Assembly (NCBI GenBank): GCA_026874595.1
Contig: CM049316.1
Coordinates: 28,007,339-28,071,338, forward strand
Origin: Sipunculus nudus
Taxonomy: Eukaryota; Annelida; Sipuncula; Golfingiida; Sipunculidae
DNA: 64,000 nucleotides
Direction of reading: 5' to 3'
The notes below the pieces were generated by a model. The model was not told where the DNA came from, searched no databases, and worked only from the letters and a program-made list of their open reading frames with translations. The position numbers were made by a program, and so were the translations under genes. Shown in pieces: positions 1 to 12,900 of the stretch; the stretch's first letter is position 1, and the number at the start of each line of letters is the position of its first letter.

Positions 1-213
1 TCCTGACCATGTGTCTCCTGTCATTTGCTTGACTACTTTCCATCAAGGCATGACTGCAATGAATGTTACATCTAGACTGTCTCATAAAAAAAGTATCAGT
101 GATTTTTTGTTAATTTCCTGTAGATATTAAATATAAACCTATCTTTTGATAATGACCCTTATAAGGCCCCATCTTGAAATAACATGTTCATTTTAATAAT
201 TACACTGTAGGAC

Positions 214-232
214 CGTCTGTCTGTCTGTCTGT
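214..232. repeat. (TCTG)n microsatellite
   Basis: Short tetranucleotide run. A similar run at 3357-3379 sits in a comparable AT-rich context. The rest of 1-1700 is AT-rich unique-looking sequence in which I see no feature. Confidence 0.8.
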
Positions 233-1719
233 CCACGTCAGCATCATTAACTAGTCACTTGACCTTGACTGATAATTGATAGCCATCCATTGTTGGTATA
301 AGGCCTTGTTGAATGCTTTACAATAACATAAAGATATACTGCAGTCAGATGTAACGTGATCATTTCTTATCTAAATCTGGCAGATATATAATTAAAATTA
401 AATACTACCAGCGTTCTGTATTCAGGAGTCAGAACACATGATATATATACCAGGTGTATTACCAGCCTACCCACCTCCCCCTCCCCTCCACTTCTCTGTA
501 AGTTTACATATAATACAGCACTAATAAATAGCACAGGACAAGGCAGGCTTGAGTGTCTGTGGTAATATATAAAGATTTATGGCAGAACGCCCCATTTCTA
601 GCTAAGTTAAACTAACAAGAGAAGACCACAGTGTTAAATTACATATGATTCACGCCCCTTTGTAAGTCATCTGATGATAATGGATAGAGAAATGTGTGTA
701 CAGCAGAAGGAGTGTTTATTTGAAGATTCTAATATGCCAGTGCTTTTCTTCATAATACAATGAGCATTGAATTACTGCGTCATAAATCACGTATTTCATA
801 TGTTGCTAACAAGCTTGCCTTTGATGGTGGATCTAAACGAGGGTAGGCACCTAACTTTTCACTAATCACATAAAGCTCTGGCCCGTCTCTTTGTATAAAA
901 GCAGTGTTTTTCCATTTCCAGCTATAAACGACTGAGAGAATTAGTTGTCCAGACTGCATGTGTATAATTCAATGACTGAAACAGAAGGATGGATTGTTCA
1001 AGATATTTAATACTCTGTGTACCAGAACCCACTGTCCTTATGTTGGCAGGCAATTTGGCTTGAATTCTCCTCGGGACGATCATGTAATCAAGAGAGGATG
1101 TGTGTGATTGGTCGCTTCTTGACAAGTATGAGTGTCTTGGCTGATAAGGATAGAGTTTGTGATATACTGAGGGTATGACTGGCTGTGTGTATTGTGTGGG
1201 GATGTTATTATAGCTGACTGATAGGTTCAGCTGCAGTCTTATTATGCTGTTTTCTTAGTTTGATAGCCTCTATCTTTGAATTTTGTGGTTAGAATTCTTA
1301 CATTTCTCCCCTGCAACCTTGGCTGCCAGGAGGCCAGACAGGCTGACGTGCTTACAACAAAAGTTGATAAGAGTTCAACCCCCACACAGGTGTGAAAAGG
1401 CATTCAACAAAATTATATATTACAAAAAATTCATATCATTGGTTTACATATTCCCACTTACCACTTAAGTAATGTAAGTTTAACATAGGTGTATAAAATA
1501 TATACATTTAATGCTGAAGATACTGCCAAAGTTAAACATGTTCCATTCTAATATATTGTGTTGTTCTTTAAAACAAAGACATATTTGACAGGTGTTGGCT
1601 TATATTTTTTTCCTTTACAAAATGTTAACATTTCAAACACAGATGTATTTTAAGTGGAAGATTGGAGGGAATATTTTCAACATATTGACCTATATTAAAA
1701 CTTGAAATATTGAAATCTG

Positions 1720-2035
1720 CATACTCAGGAATGCAAGCCTCAGCCATGTGGGGGATCTCTAATTGGTTGCATGTGGGATGCTCTCAAAACCGTGTTTGCA
1801 TTCACTTATTTGGCCCATATTCCAGGTTCATTTGTGCATAAGTGCCTGTACATTTGTGAATATACCCTGATGATGCTCCAGAATCTGGATCATGCACCTG
1901 ATCCACACCCAAAATCTGATTGATTCATCAAATCATTGGCCAGTCCCCAAAATGGTCTGAAAAAAATTCATGAGATTCAAGTCATTAGTTATGTTTTGAA
2001 AAAATCACTCATGAATGTGGATGAAAGCTAACTTT
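1720..2035 (+). repeat. interspersed repeat family A, copy 1
   Basis: This is one of four diverged copies of the same roughly 300-bp sequence in the window, the others being at 13105, 35460 and 50380 (inverted). Shared blocks in order are a cacttattt-ggcccatattcc segment, a gtgcataagtg segment, a ccttgatgacattcc-like segment, a cattggcccattcc-like segment, and a gattc-tgttcatgatt-gagttatgttgtgaac segment. No terminal inverted repeats or pol III boxes were recognised, so the class is unknown. From 2035 to 3350 I see nothing further. Confidence 0.65.
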
Positions 2036-3356
2036 CATGGAGAAGGCAAAAAAAAACCAGTTTAAAGTTTGTTATGTAAAAAAAAAATTTTAATTAAAAT
2101 TTCATATGACACAAGGGTATATTGTAGATTGTGCAGTATCTCAAAATGTTTAATAAAAGAAATAAAGCAACAGAGTGTGTATGAAAAAGTGAAATAAGAT
2201 ATTAAAGGAGGATAGTGGGTTTTTCATATGATATATCTGAACTTGAGTTGTATTTTACTCTTTTGACTCCTGTGTATGTATATAATTTTTCCAGTATTGC
2301 CAACTTTGCTTGGTCAGCAAGTTTTAAAAAATGCTTATGAATTTCAAAAGAGCCTTGACAGCAGTATACAGAGTAGTATTTTTAAGATATTTCTGGCATC
2401 ACTTTGACATGACTTTTATAGATTTCTTTAGGTGACTTTTCCTCACCTACAGTATAAAGACTGACTGCTGGGGGGCTGTTTACAAGGGTGTGCCTGTGTA
2501 TAGTGGGGCTTTTTCACAAGATCTCTCACCTTGAAGTAGATGGCAGATTATATATCAGCAGTGATTAATGAGAAGTAATGCATCATGGGAAGGAAACCCG
2601 TTTGGAGGCCATTTGGTCGCCAGTACATTTGGCAACATGGTTTTCTCTGCGGCATCACTCAGGGCTATACGTGAGAATGGCACACAGTAGCTGGCCTAGC
2701 ATCAGTTTGGGTTTACATACAACAAGTTGTGACTCATGCCTGGTGTGGGTATTCTTGTAATTATGAGAATTTATGACTCTCCCCATCAGCAGTTTGGCTT
2801 TTTTAATGAGATTCTGGTTACTTCATCATTTGTCAAGCTGACAGGCAGAACAATTGTATCTCTCTGTCAGGCTCGCATGATAGATAAGTTTTGGGTTGGT
2901 TTCACCCGAGCTCTACTCCATGTCTGTGTTGTTGTGATTAATGTGTCACATATTTCATCTGCACGTCAGTTTCCAGACCTGCTTTCCATGTTTGTCAGAA
3001 AACTTATATGCACGCAACACAAATAAAATACTCCTGTTTGGGGGCTTGATACCTGTTGACTGTCATGTATTTTACAAACAGCCATCTTGATGGAGCTTAT
3101 TCTGTTTCGGGAAACCACTTTTCATTCAGGAACGAGCTGTATGTTCTGCCTGTTATTTTCACCTTAGACTTCCAGTATCCCATGGGAATACCTTGTGCTA
3201 TATCTGGCTGTTCTTGCTGGCCTACTTGACAACAGTGATCACTCTCGTGTCCATCATCCAGTCATCCTTTATCATCACATATTTTGAAGAAAATCTTACT
3301 TGTTTTGCAGTCATTGCACCTTAAACAAGTTTAAATCCAAAAAAAGTAGGTCACTG

Positions 3357-3379
3357 TGTCTGTCTGTCTGTCTGTCTGT
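3357..3379. repeat. (TCTG)n microsatellite
   Basis: About six tetranucleotide units inside otherwise unremarkable intronic sequence. Confidence 0.8.
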
Positions 3380-3587
3380 TAGCAACATTGCTCAGAAAGT
3401 TATGAACAGATTTTTATTGAATTTTCAGGATAGCTTAGAAATGTTACAAAAAACATAATTTTAATTAAAATTTGGGGATGATGTGGATAACATATAGATC
3501 CAGGATCTAAAGAATAATTCTGCATTTCTTACAGTGCCATTTGGTGGAGGTCTGCGCTCTCTGAGTGCAGATTTCTTATATGATATA

Positions 3588-4442
3588 CAGTAAAACCTGT
3601 GTTATGAGACCACCAATGAGAATGGCCAAAAGTGGTCTTGATTCACAGGTGGTCTTATTAGACAGGTCAGTTATTACCAGTGTGAATGCATTCAGTTAAC
3701 TCAAGAGTAGTCATAATAGAAAGGTGGTCTTATTAGACAGGTCAGTTATTACCAGTGTGAATGCATTCAGTTAACTCATGAGTAGTCATAATAGAAAGGT
3801 GGTCTTATTAGACAGGTCAGTTATTACCAGTGTGAATGCATTTAGTTAACTCAAGAGTTGTCATAATAGAAAGGTTGTCTTATTAGACAGGTCAGTTATA
3901 AACAGTGTGAATGCATTCAGTTAACTCAAGAGTAGTCATAATAGAAAGGTGGTCTTATTAGACAGGTCAGTTATTACCAGTGTGAATGCATTCAGTTAAC
4001 TCAAGAGTAGTCATAATAGAAAGGTGGTCTTATTAGACAGGTCAGTTATAACCAGTGTGAATGCATTCAGTTAACTCAAGAGTAGTCATAATAAAAAGGT
4101 GGTCTTATTAGACAGGTCAGTTATAACCAGTGTGAATGCATTCAGTTAACTCAAGAGTAGTCATAATAGAAAGGTGGTCTTATTAGACAGGTCAGTTATT
4201 ACCAGTGTGAATGCATTCAGTTAACTCAAGAGTAGTCATAATAGAAAGGTGGTCGTATTAGACAGGTCAGTTATAACCAGTGTGAATGCATTCAGTTAAC
4301 TCAAGAGTAGTCATAATAGAAAGGTGGTCTTATTAGACAGGTCAGTTATTACCAGTGTGAGTGCTTTCGGTTCGCTCAAGGCCTGTCTAAATTTAGAAAG
4401 GTTGTCTTATTAGATAGGTGGTCTTTCAGACAGGTTCCACTG
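3588..4442 (+). mobile_element. pogo-like MITE with an internal 75-bp minisatellite
   Basis: The element starts CAGTAAAACCTGT and ends with the inverse of CAGTGGAACCTGT, giving a terminal inverted repeat of about 13 bp. It is flanked by TA on both sides (3586-3587 and 4443-4444). TA duplication plus CAGT termini are typical of Tc1/mariner-pogo-type elements. It has no transposase frame, so it is non-autonomous. The centre consists of ten regular 75-bp units starting at 3661, 3736, 3811 and so on to 4336, followed by one decayed unit. A relative at 12318-12473 in the opposite orientation carries only one copy of the unit. Confidence 0.8.
3661..4410 (+). repeat. 75-bp tandem array, ten copies
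   Basis: Each unit begins gacaggtcagttat and contains gtgaatgcattcagttaactc and ggtggtcttatta. Spacing is exactly 75 bp across all ten copies with only scattered substitutions, pointing to recent expansion. The array lies wholly inside the pogo-like MITE. The units are not separated by unique spacers. Confidence 0.9.
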
Positions 4443-5344
4443 TAATAACTCAGAAAAAGAATGATTAGCTATCTAATGACAAAACTTATCTTATAGCAAA
4501 TAAATTTTAGTCATGATAAATTGATATTTCTGCACACAAAAAGAAGGTCACATTGGCTAAACTTATCTTATGTTAATCACAAACCCAAAAACAATAAGTG
4601 ATGAAACAAAATTCTATTTTGAGCCTGTGTACTTATAATCCTTGAAAAACAAAACAGGTAGCAATAACCTAATTATTCTAACTCTTCCATTTGAACTTTG
4701 TATCCCCAATTAACCTTTCATTATTTCACCCTGAAGTATAATTGTAGTATAAGTTGCATTAATTGATAGACCTGATTTTGAAAAGAAAATTTTGACATAT
4801 TGATAGGGTGGCATCTTGACAATTAATGTGACTTACATTCATGATTAAATTACATATACATAATTTAACAGTCAGTGCATAAGCATATGTAAGGACCATT
4901 GGTTCTTTTGTACACCGTGGATCAGTCATGATTCACACAAAGAGAAAACAGAGCCTGTGAGAGTACTTTGGGATTCAAGATAAAATGAAGCAGTTGGAAA
5001 GTATGAAGTGTTGATATCTTGTTATACTGATGTCAGCACCTTGCTATTTATTAGAAGTATGTTGGCACCAAACCAGGCAGTAAAGAATCTTATGTAGTTA
5101 GGTTTATATATATTTTTCATCACCACTCCACTGGCAGACAATGCTGAAACAAGGCCCATGGATGCTGCGATGAGGCTGTACTGGTTTTGCATCCTACTAA
5201 CTATAATTTGAGGATTTGGGTATGGTACAAAAAAGTGTTATTGTATCCCCAGACAAAGCATTGTTTTCTGCAGAAGACAGGTGGCTCCACCTTATGTTGT
5301 TTTCTTGCTAAAATGATGTTTAACGGAATAACTTTGTAAGAATT

Positions 5345-5545
5345 TGAGGTACAGTCACCAAACCCACAAGTTTGATGCATCTTATCAACGGCTAGGTCAA
5401 ATTTGAACATGGATGACCTTGAAACATTTTTTCAAGGTCACAGCAGCGATAATGTTAAAATGAAATAAGGGCTATAACTAAAAAAAAAATTGTTGGTACA
5501 GTCACCAAACTTACAGGTTAGATGCATCTTATCAAGGGCTGGAGG
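5345..5545 (+). repeat. two-copy direct repeat (gtcaccaaac ... gatgcatcttatcaa)
   Basis: A block of about 45 bp containing cagtcaccaaac and gatgcatcttatcaa occurs at about 5353 and again at about 5501, roughly 148 bp apart. An aaggtcac segment lies between them. It looks like part of an interspersed repeat and has no coding content. Between 4445 and 5345 I see only AT-rich sequence. Confidence 0.6.
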
Positions 5546-5837
5546 GAGGGGGGGGGGGAGTTAATTGTCTAGGGATACTATATATCTAGTTCCATTTTAA
5601 AATGGGGACTGCCATTTGAATACACACTAAATCCCACATGCCACAGGTCTCATGTTAGAATTTTGGGTACACCACTATTTTATAAGTGCTGAAGAAATCA
5701 GTGTCGTCTTTGATTTAATAATCATTTCAAAAAGATAACCCATGGTAGACTGAGGGGGTGGGGTCATGTCCAAGTGAAATGGGATGATGTGGGCCCAGAG
5801 CAAGATAGGTGCTTCCCCACCCATCCATCATCACAAC

Positions 5838-5875
5838 TCCCCCCCCCCCCCCCACCCCACCCACCCCCAACTCCC
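5838..5875. repeat. C-rich homopolymer tract
   Basis: A poly-C run followed by CCCACC-type repeats. A poly-G run lies at about 5549-5559. Confidence 0.7.
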
Positions 5876-5975
5876 TCCTCCTTCACCAGCATTGTACTTC
5901 CTTTGCATTCATCAGCTGACACACTGAACTGTTTACAGTTTGAATATTAAGTTAAGCTATAGATGTGTTAAAGTA

Positions 5976-6117
5976 CAGTGGAACCCTGCACTGCAACCAC
6001 CCTACAATTACAACCACATTTCCTGGTCCTGAATATATTATCCCGGTAACTTAGAATTTCATAAATATGACCACTTTAGTCAGTTCCCATGGTGGTAGCA
6101 ATTGTAGAGTTCCACTG
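5976..6117 (+). mobile_element. short pogo-like MITE
   Basis: The 142-bp element begins CAGTGGAACCCTG and ends with GTTCCACTG, and is flanked by TA on both sides (5974-5975 and 6118-6119). Internal phrases such as ggtcctgaatat, cttagaatttca and ccatggtggt are shared in the same order with the element at 11603-11768, which shows one family. Non-coding. Confidence 0.8.
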
Positions 6118-6222
6118 TAGTTAAAATAAATTTTATTAAGTCCATTCATTTGTGTCACCTAGTTCTTCAAACATGTCTGTTTAGATTTAATATGTATTAG
6201 AAAAATATATGTATAGAAATGT

Positions 6223-6243
6223 TATATATATATATATATATAT
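6223..6243. repeat. (TA)n microsatellite
   Basis: The only clear TA run that I see in the left 29 kb. Such runs are frequent to the right of the gene. Confidence 0.8.
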
Positions 6244-6699
6244 TTGTAATACATACATAATTATATGTATATAAATATATGTGTGTGTTATAAACACTAC
6301 ATGAAATAGTTTATTTGTATCATGTTACATTAGATCATGACAGATTCACATGAAGTGACAGGTTAATACAGGTTTCATACTGTTTAGGGAGCCTGCAATC
6401 TGAGCACTTCTTTGTAATATTAAGTCCCAACCCTTTTAAGTTCCCAAACTCATATGATTTGGTAATATTTGATGAACCAGCTGGCTAATTCATCATGAGA
6501 CACCAGGATGGTAGAATAACTTATTCATGTAAGAGAATTTCTGGAGGTTGCATGTAGTTCAGTCACTGGCATTGAATGGCAGAAAATGTTTAATGCAAAG
6601 CCAGGAAAACTGCCTGGTCATCAATAAACAGAGGATGAGTGTCTGATCTCTGTGACAGCTAAACAGAACTGTCTCAAGTCATGTTATCATCTTGTTATC

Positions 6700-6890
6700 A
6701 TCAACTCTATAATGACTACATTTAACTTCATCATCAACTGATCCTCTGCTGTTTATTGACTACATTGTACTTTATCAGCAACTGATCAACTGTTGTATAT
6801 TGACTACCTTGAACTTAATGATCAAGTGATTATCTGCTCTATATTGACTACATTTAACTTTATCATCAACTGATCACCTGGGTGGAGAGA
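6700..6890 (+). repeat. degenerate 41-46-bp tandem repeat
   Basis: The phrase tgactac-tt-aac recurs at about 6712, 6758, 6799 and 6845, each followed by a catcaactgatc-like segment. Four imperfect copies, no reading frame through them. Confidence 0.6.
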
Positions 6891-7479
6891 TTGCACCCTT
6901 GAGCTAAAGACTTCAGAGAGGAGTTTTACCGTAGTGTGGAAGACATTCTGAGAGGGACATGATAGCACAACCGTGCATTCACTAGTCCACCATATTAACC
7001 TCATCAGTGCTCCATATTTGTTCCTGTGTACAAAATATATCTCAAAAGCTTATTTATGCCAATAAGTTTAGTCGGGGAGTGAATTATGCCTTAAGGCAAG
7101 GCCTAGTTGATTTAGTTTTTGAGTTGTTCCATAATCAGAAATTAATAAGGATCGTCTATGGTCTGTTTGTACATCAGAGCTGACTTTATTACTAAATTCT
7201 GTTTCAGGGATTAGGAAAAATAAGATGGGTGAAAGGGAATTTTGTTTTATATATAGATACAAAAACAATATGTGATATTTGCTCAGAAGAGACTGACATC
7301 AAATTATCTCTAGGATTATGTACTGTACATTTACTGGCATTGTATTGAATTGACAGATTATGTTTCACACCGAGGTTTGTATTTATCATCTTGTCTTTAT
7401 GTCTGACACTTTGCCGTTGCACAAATTATCAGAAAAAGGTGTGATGATTTTGACTGAAATTAAATTGTTTTGGAGGGGC

Positions 7480-7950
7480 TCAAGGCAAGGAGCTTTCACC
7501 ATTGCTGATACCTGGTGATGGAATTTTCACCGGTGCTGACACCTGGTGTTTGAATTTTCACCAGTGCTGACATGTGGTTTTGGAATTTTCACCATTGCTG
7601 ATACCTAGTGGTGGCACTTTCACTGCCGCTGACACCTGGTGGTGGAGCTTTCACCGATGCTGACACCTGGTGGTTGAATTTTGCCTGTGCTGACATCTGG
7701 TGAAACTTTCACCAGTGCTGACATCTGATGGTGTAACTTTTGCAAGTGCTGACATCTGGTGTTGGAACTTTCACCAGTGTTGACATCTGGTGGTGGAACT
7801 TTTGCCAGTGCTGAAACCTGCTGGTGGAATTTCCACAAGTGCTGACATCTGGTATCTAACCATTCACCAGTGCTGACACCTGGTGGTGAAATTTTCACCA
7901 GTGCTGACATCTAATGGTGGAACATTCACCAGTGATAACATCTGGTTTTG
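7480..7950. repeat. 31-bp minisatellite, about 15 diverged copies
   Basis: Units of the form gctgacacctggtggtg-aattttcaccagt recur every 28-31 bp; the phrase gctga(c/t)a was placed at 7504, 7535, 7566, 7597, 7628 and 7659. A 96-codon minus-strand frame across it is a by-product of the repeat. Confidence 0.85.
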
Positions 7951-8109
7951 GAATTTCTTACTAAAGAACAGCTGAGAAATCTTGTGATACCTACTTTCAT
8001 TCTAAAAAAATGTTTGTTTTTTTTTTAAGTAAAAAGTCAATATCAATATACAGATCCAGAATCAGGTAATTTTTGTAATTTCTAGCTCTCCTCTCCACAA
8101 GTTTAATTA

Positions 8110-8175
8110 CAGTGGTCATTAGATAGGGGTGGCCATTACTTGGCTGGCCATATGGTTGGTAAACCTTTACCACTG
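8110..8175 (+). mobile_element. very short CAGTGG-ended MITE fragment
   Basis: A 66-bp stretch starts CAGTGG, ends CCACTG and is flanked by TA on both sides. The termini match the pogo-like MITEs nearby. It may be an internally deleted relative. Because it is so short, chance similarity is possible. Confidence 0.45.
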
Positions 8176-8615
8176 TATCAGTTAACATACTAACTATACT
8201 CAGAACATTCATCATGAAGGCCATGGGAAGCTTAACTTTTGATTTACACCCGTGTCCTCTGCATGAATGCATATCAGGATGTAAGGTTATTGCTATTTAT
8301 GTTCTGTTAGTCATAAACAGAATGTTTTCATTATTATAAAACACATGCGCAGGTGACACATCTAAATTTAGCAGATTTTGTCACAGGTTGTATGAACCAC
8401 TCTAACTGTTGCTAGCTCTTTATCTGTATTTTGCCTGAAATTGGTAGACAGTACATATTGCATTTCAGCACTGTGGTCAGATTTTTCTTTTATAGTACCT
8501 TTCACAGTAACATTTACATGTAAAGACTATAGCTACATATGTTTTGAAAAAAGTCTTCATTGATCATGTGACAAACCTCCATGGCATATATGCATCCTTC
8601 TCAATTGGACAGTTG

Positions 8616-8629
8616 CCACCTGGTGGCGC
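8616..8629 (+). promoter_or_regulatory. CTCF-like motif
   Basis: CCACCTGGTGGCGC matches 13 of 14 positions of the bilaterian CTCF core CCASYAGRKGGCRC. It sits in unique-looking sequence at about 8.57-8.85 kb. A second 13/14 match on the opposite strand lies at 48675-48688, on the other side of the gene. Binding is untested. Confidence 0.35.
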
Positions 8630-8869
8630 TCTTTTCCCAGGTTGGATTGGCTGATCTTTACCCGCATCTCAAAATATATATACCAGACAGCACTGACAGA
8701 TTGCATGCCTCTGCCAGCACCAGACTTCAAGTTCACATCAAAGGTTTACCAAAAGATCCTTTCCCTCCCCTAAGACCTGCCCCACCAGAGGTCAGTACCT
8801 ATCACAGTTCCTTTATTGTTAACAATAAGTGGAAGCATCCTTGTATGCAAGTGCATGAATTCTGAGCTA

Positions 8870-10790
8870 ATTAAGATACTCATATATATATTAGCACCAC
8901 TATTAGTATTACTGTTGGACAGTAGGATGGACAGCTATCAGTGTCAATCAGACTTCAAGTCAGCCCCTGGGGTGAGTAGGTAGGTTTCTGTTACTGTGAC
9001 ACTGGACTGTATCTCTTGGAGGCATCTCCTGCATATTAAGTAAGTGAAACCCACAAGATGTAACCTGCACAGCTTGTGTCAGCTATGTCTTAGTCTATCC
9101 TAGATCATGTAGAAATTAAAGGTAGTTATTAATGCGTAATTTTTTCCACCGTTTAAAAATAAAAGTGAAATGAATAACTCAGACTTGGACACATAGTAGA
9201 TTTCAGTGGCAGGTCATTGAAGGGGTGGGAGATGGTAGGGAGGATCAACAAATATCTAAAAGAAAACTTAAGCTTAAAAAAGGAAAATATTACTTCATCA
9301 GGCACAAAATATAGCTGAGTTTATATCCCATTACCACTTACTTGGACCATCACACTATAGCCCATGTAAAGCAGTTAATATCACCTTTGACATGATATTC
9401 ATGCATTTTTTTTGCAGATATGTTGCACAAAAAAAAGTCTAACAGATAGGCAAATATTATAGAAAGTATAACCTCAAACATTCATTCATCTTCACAGGTT
9501 GAAAAAGTTGATACCCTATTCCTATGTCAGTAGACTCAGAACCATGGCATGCTTTTACTAAAGTAGTTTTATGCACAAAAATAAAACTAGAGATACACAT
9601 AAATTGTTTCCAGAGTATGTTTAACTATTAATGCTTTTTCATGGATGCTGCAAAGAATGTATGAAGAATAGTTAAAAAATTTGATAAAAAGATGACATGT
9701 TTGTGCATTTATTCAGGCACAGTTATAAAATCATTTCTGTAAGGTACATTGCAAAAATGTTCACCAGTATGAGGGGAGACTGCTAATGATTTATTACCCA
9801 TTGTGTATGTATCCATTCATAAACCTGTTTGATCTCCACAAGTTTACACAATATGCCCAAGTGACAAATTTAGCTGAGCATCATGGCCTGTGGGCCACAA
9901 GTTCTTTGAAGTTTTTCATTTTCATTTCTCCTGTGGGTACAGGGTTTTTGGTGTTAAGTTGTTCCTGGTTTTAGCTTGTCTTTGTGGTAGACCCCTGAGG
10001 ACCTCCGAAGGCCCCTGTTTGTGTGACACAGGGAGCTACACCTTGGGGACTAGTTGACTCCATTGTCGGGGTACAGCTGACAAAAGCACAATCAATAAAT
10101 ACAGAAGTCAAAAATGTTTGTTACACCTTACCAGTGTCAGCTTGTCCACAGCCATCTACCCACTTACTATACATATACAAATATTTACTTATATGGCGCT
10201 GCTTTTCCTAATGCTCTTTACAATATGTATCGCGTATAAATTTATCATATATAACTCACAAAGCCCTTTAAAAATTATAAGGCAATGTTGATAGTGAGAG
10301 CATAAAAACATAAGACTAGATAATTCCATGCACAAAAAATCAGTCATATGACTGGGTGAAGAGAAATGTGTTATTTTTTTCTTAAAGATTACCAGTGAGT
10401 CTTCAATGTTCATTCTGGATGGTAACTTATTCTATAACCTAGGCCCAGCTACCCTGAATGAATGTGTGAATATGTTCTAAAGACCAAGTTCCAAACAAGA
10501 TTTTAATAACTGATGTTACTCATATTTGTATACTTACCAGAGCAGTAAATTTACTTTGTTAACTATGCTAAAGAAGTTGGTTTCATTCATATCTGTCCAT
10601 CTGTTGGTCTGCTCTCTACATTTGGACAAGAAGGAGGCAACTTTTGGTTGCCCTACCACCATCCACCATGTTGTTGAATTTTACTTGCCCTGGCAAAGTG
10701 ATTAACCATTAATGTACAGCCCTGTTTGTAATTATATAAGCATTATAGACCTCATAGATTCCATATTTTTTATTTAATTTTGAGAAAAGT
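8870..10790. other. no recognised feature
   Basis: AT-rich intronic sequence with short A- and T-runs. Open frames are short and not supported by any motif. Confidence 0.5.
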
Positions 10791-10794
10791 TTGG

Positions 10795-10975
10795 AGTGTG
10801 AGTAAAATTATTAAAATGGAACAGGTTGAGTGAGAAAAAGCTCACAGGTGCAAGTAAAATTATTAAAATTGAATAGGTTGAGTGAAGAAAAGTATAGAGG
10901 TGCACCTGAAAATATTAAAATGGAACAGGTTGAGTGAGAATAGTTAAGTAGTGTGAAAGAAATTATTAAATAGAA
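10795..10975 (+). repeat. 52-bp tandem repeat, about 3.5 copies
   Basis: The phrase aggttgagtga recurs at 10823, 10875 and 10927, each preceded by an attattaaaat-ga segment. The spacing is 52 bp. Copies are moderately diverged. Confidence 0.75.
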
Positions 10976-11602
10976 CACTGCCGTTTCTGAAGTTAGCAGT
11001 TATGCACAGAAATAAAACCATGAACATAGTATACATTGAGGTCATAACAGGATGTAAAGCAAACCCCAGCAAGCTCTCCAGTACTGATGTAGTGCTGTTA
11101 GAACGAGGTGTCAAAACACATAGCCAGGGCCTGTAAAGCAATACAGTAAGTATTGTATTCAAATAAGACAGGTGACCTGATGAATGGCTCAGAATGCAGG
11201 GGGGACTTGTAATTATGACAGACAAATTAGCTGACGTCAAAACAACCTTGCACAAAACAGTTCTTAAGGCTGCTTGTAGCACAGTTCTGTTTCACAACAG
11301 GGTTGCTTTAAACATGATGTTTGTGTGAAATACCATGTATGCGTACTCTGTGTAAGGTTTATTTTTTACAGTATACTTTGGATTATTTTTTGTAATAACA
11401 AACCAGGGTCTTTTTGCTCAATATTTAATCTTTACCCATTGACATACAGTAAGAGAATAGCCCTGTTATTTAACAAAAAGTCCTAAACGCAGCTAAAGTT
11501 TTAGATTCTTTAACGTTCATATGTTTTAGAAGAATCTGCCTCTTATGGGACCAGTAACATCTTTTAATTGAGTAAAATTTATTATAATTATTGCTATTAA
11601 TA

Positions 11603-11768
11603 AAAGTGGAAGCCCACCCCACAATTGTGACCACCACATAAATAAGACCACTTTTCTTAGTCCTGAATATGTGATCCAAGTATCTTAGAATTTCACAGTT
11701 GCAACCACCCCTAAATTATGACCACTTTGGTCATTCCCCATGGTGGTCGTAATTATGGGGTTCAACTG
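11603..11768 (+). mobile_element. pogo-like MITE, degenerate left end
   Basis: Same family as the element at 5976-6117. It shares gtcctgaatat, cttagaatttca and ccatggtggtcgtaatta-like blocks in order. The right end is GGGTTCAACTG followed by TA; the left end (AGTGGAAGCCC) has lost its first base or two. No coding content. Confidence 0.7.
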
Positions 11769-12317
11769 TATATAAAGTAAAATTATTGAGGATTTCAATG
11801 TCTGTCAAATTTACTGATCTGTGAGAATAAGGATACAGAAATGTCAGTATCATACAATTTATGAGCCTTAATTACTGGTCAAGTGAACAATTATTTATGT
11901 GTTTTTCTGATTTTACATTTACAAGCCTGCATATTATGAGAATAGATTATAAGCCGTCAGTAAATTTCCACTTGAAGGCAGCCTTGCTTGGTAACACCAA
12001 AACCCTGCAATAATGACCACATTCATTCATCCAGGCCAAGCATATAAACGTTTGACATATTGCTAACTACTCGGTGATATTGTTAAGATCACTCATCAGT
12101 GCAGGTATATGGAGATAGTTTATTGATAAATGGGGTTATTTGAAACGTGATCATTGTAACTTTCAGTAATACCACTTTTTGCAGTTTTTCAATTTTGACA
12201 TTTTTTTTTCACTGAAAGGTAGCTTGAATCATTCATATTTCAGTTGACTGCACTGTAAATACTTCCGACCATATTTGTTACACATCCTATTTAATGAGCA
12301 TAAACAGAAGAGTTATC

Positions 12318-12473
12318 CAGAACCTTTCTTATAAGACCACCTGTCCAATAAGACCACCCTTGAGTGAACAAAAAGCATTAACATTGGTTATAATGTCTAA
12401 CAAGACCACCTTTTTTCATTTAAGACCACGTTTGACCAGTCCCATGGGTGGTCTCATAAAACAGGTTTCACTG
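12318..12473 (-). mobile_element. pogo-like MITE with a single repeat unit
   Basis: Read on the minus strand it begins CAGTGAAACCTG and continues with atgagaccaccc. This matches the left end of the 3588-4442 element, and it is followed by one copy of the sequence that is tandemly expanded there. TA follows the + strand right end (12474-12475). The far end is degenerate. It appears to be close to the ancestral, unexpanded form. Confidence 0.75.
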
Positions 12474-12699
12474 TATAAACTTCTTTTCAACTTACCAAGT
12501 GTTTCATTGAATGGACAAATGAGAGCGCTGATATGCAGAAGTGACTGACTGACTGACAGTGAAGTCATTCTTCCAACCAGTCACAGGTCTCTGGAAAATC
12601 CAACTTGCACAGGCTCCTACAGCAATGACAAAGTTTGACAGATTGAGTCCGTATACAGTTAGATATCTAAGGCAACAATAGGAGATGCTAATTGAGTGA

Positions 12700-12853
12700 T
12701 AGAGGTTTAGATTGTAGTGGGAGGTGGATGAAGCTGGAGAACCAGCTACCTTGGACGGCCCACTACAAGTCACTTTCATGGCAACACCTCAGATCAAACC
12801 CAGGTCGCCAGCGGAGAAGGCCGAGCATTTTACCGCTTGGTTGTCCAGGCCCC
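12700..12853 (-). mobile_element. tRNA-derived SINE
   Basis: The minus strand carries a tRNA-like head. An A-box-like CCTGGACAACCAAGCGG (12833-12849) is followed about 30 bases on by a B-box-like GACCTGGGTTTGATCT (12792-12807), matching the usual internal pol III promoter spacing. A body of roughly 100 bp follows towards 12700. The head cannot fold into a clean tRNA, so a SINE is more likely than a tRNA gene. Confidence 0.55.
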
Positions 12854-12900
12854 GTAATATATACAGAAGTGGTTTAACTGTAATAATACTCAGATCTGTC

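Noticed and set aside
3661-4410. CRISPR-like regular repeat
   Set aside because: Repeat units are contiguous with no unique spacers, in a eukaryotic transposon context.
7620-7910. 96-codon minus-strand frame with repeated VSALVK-type peptide
   Set aside because: Simply the translation of the 31-bp minisatellite.
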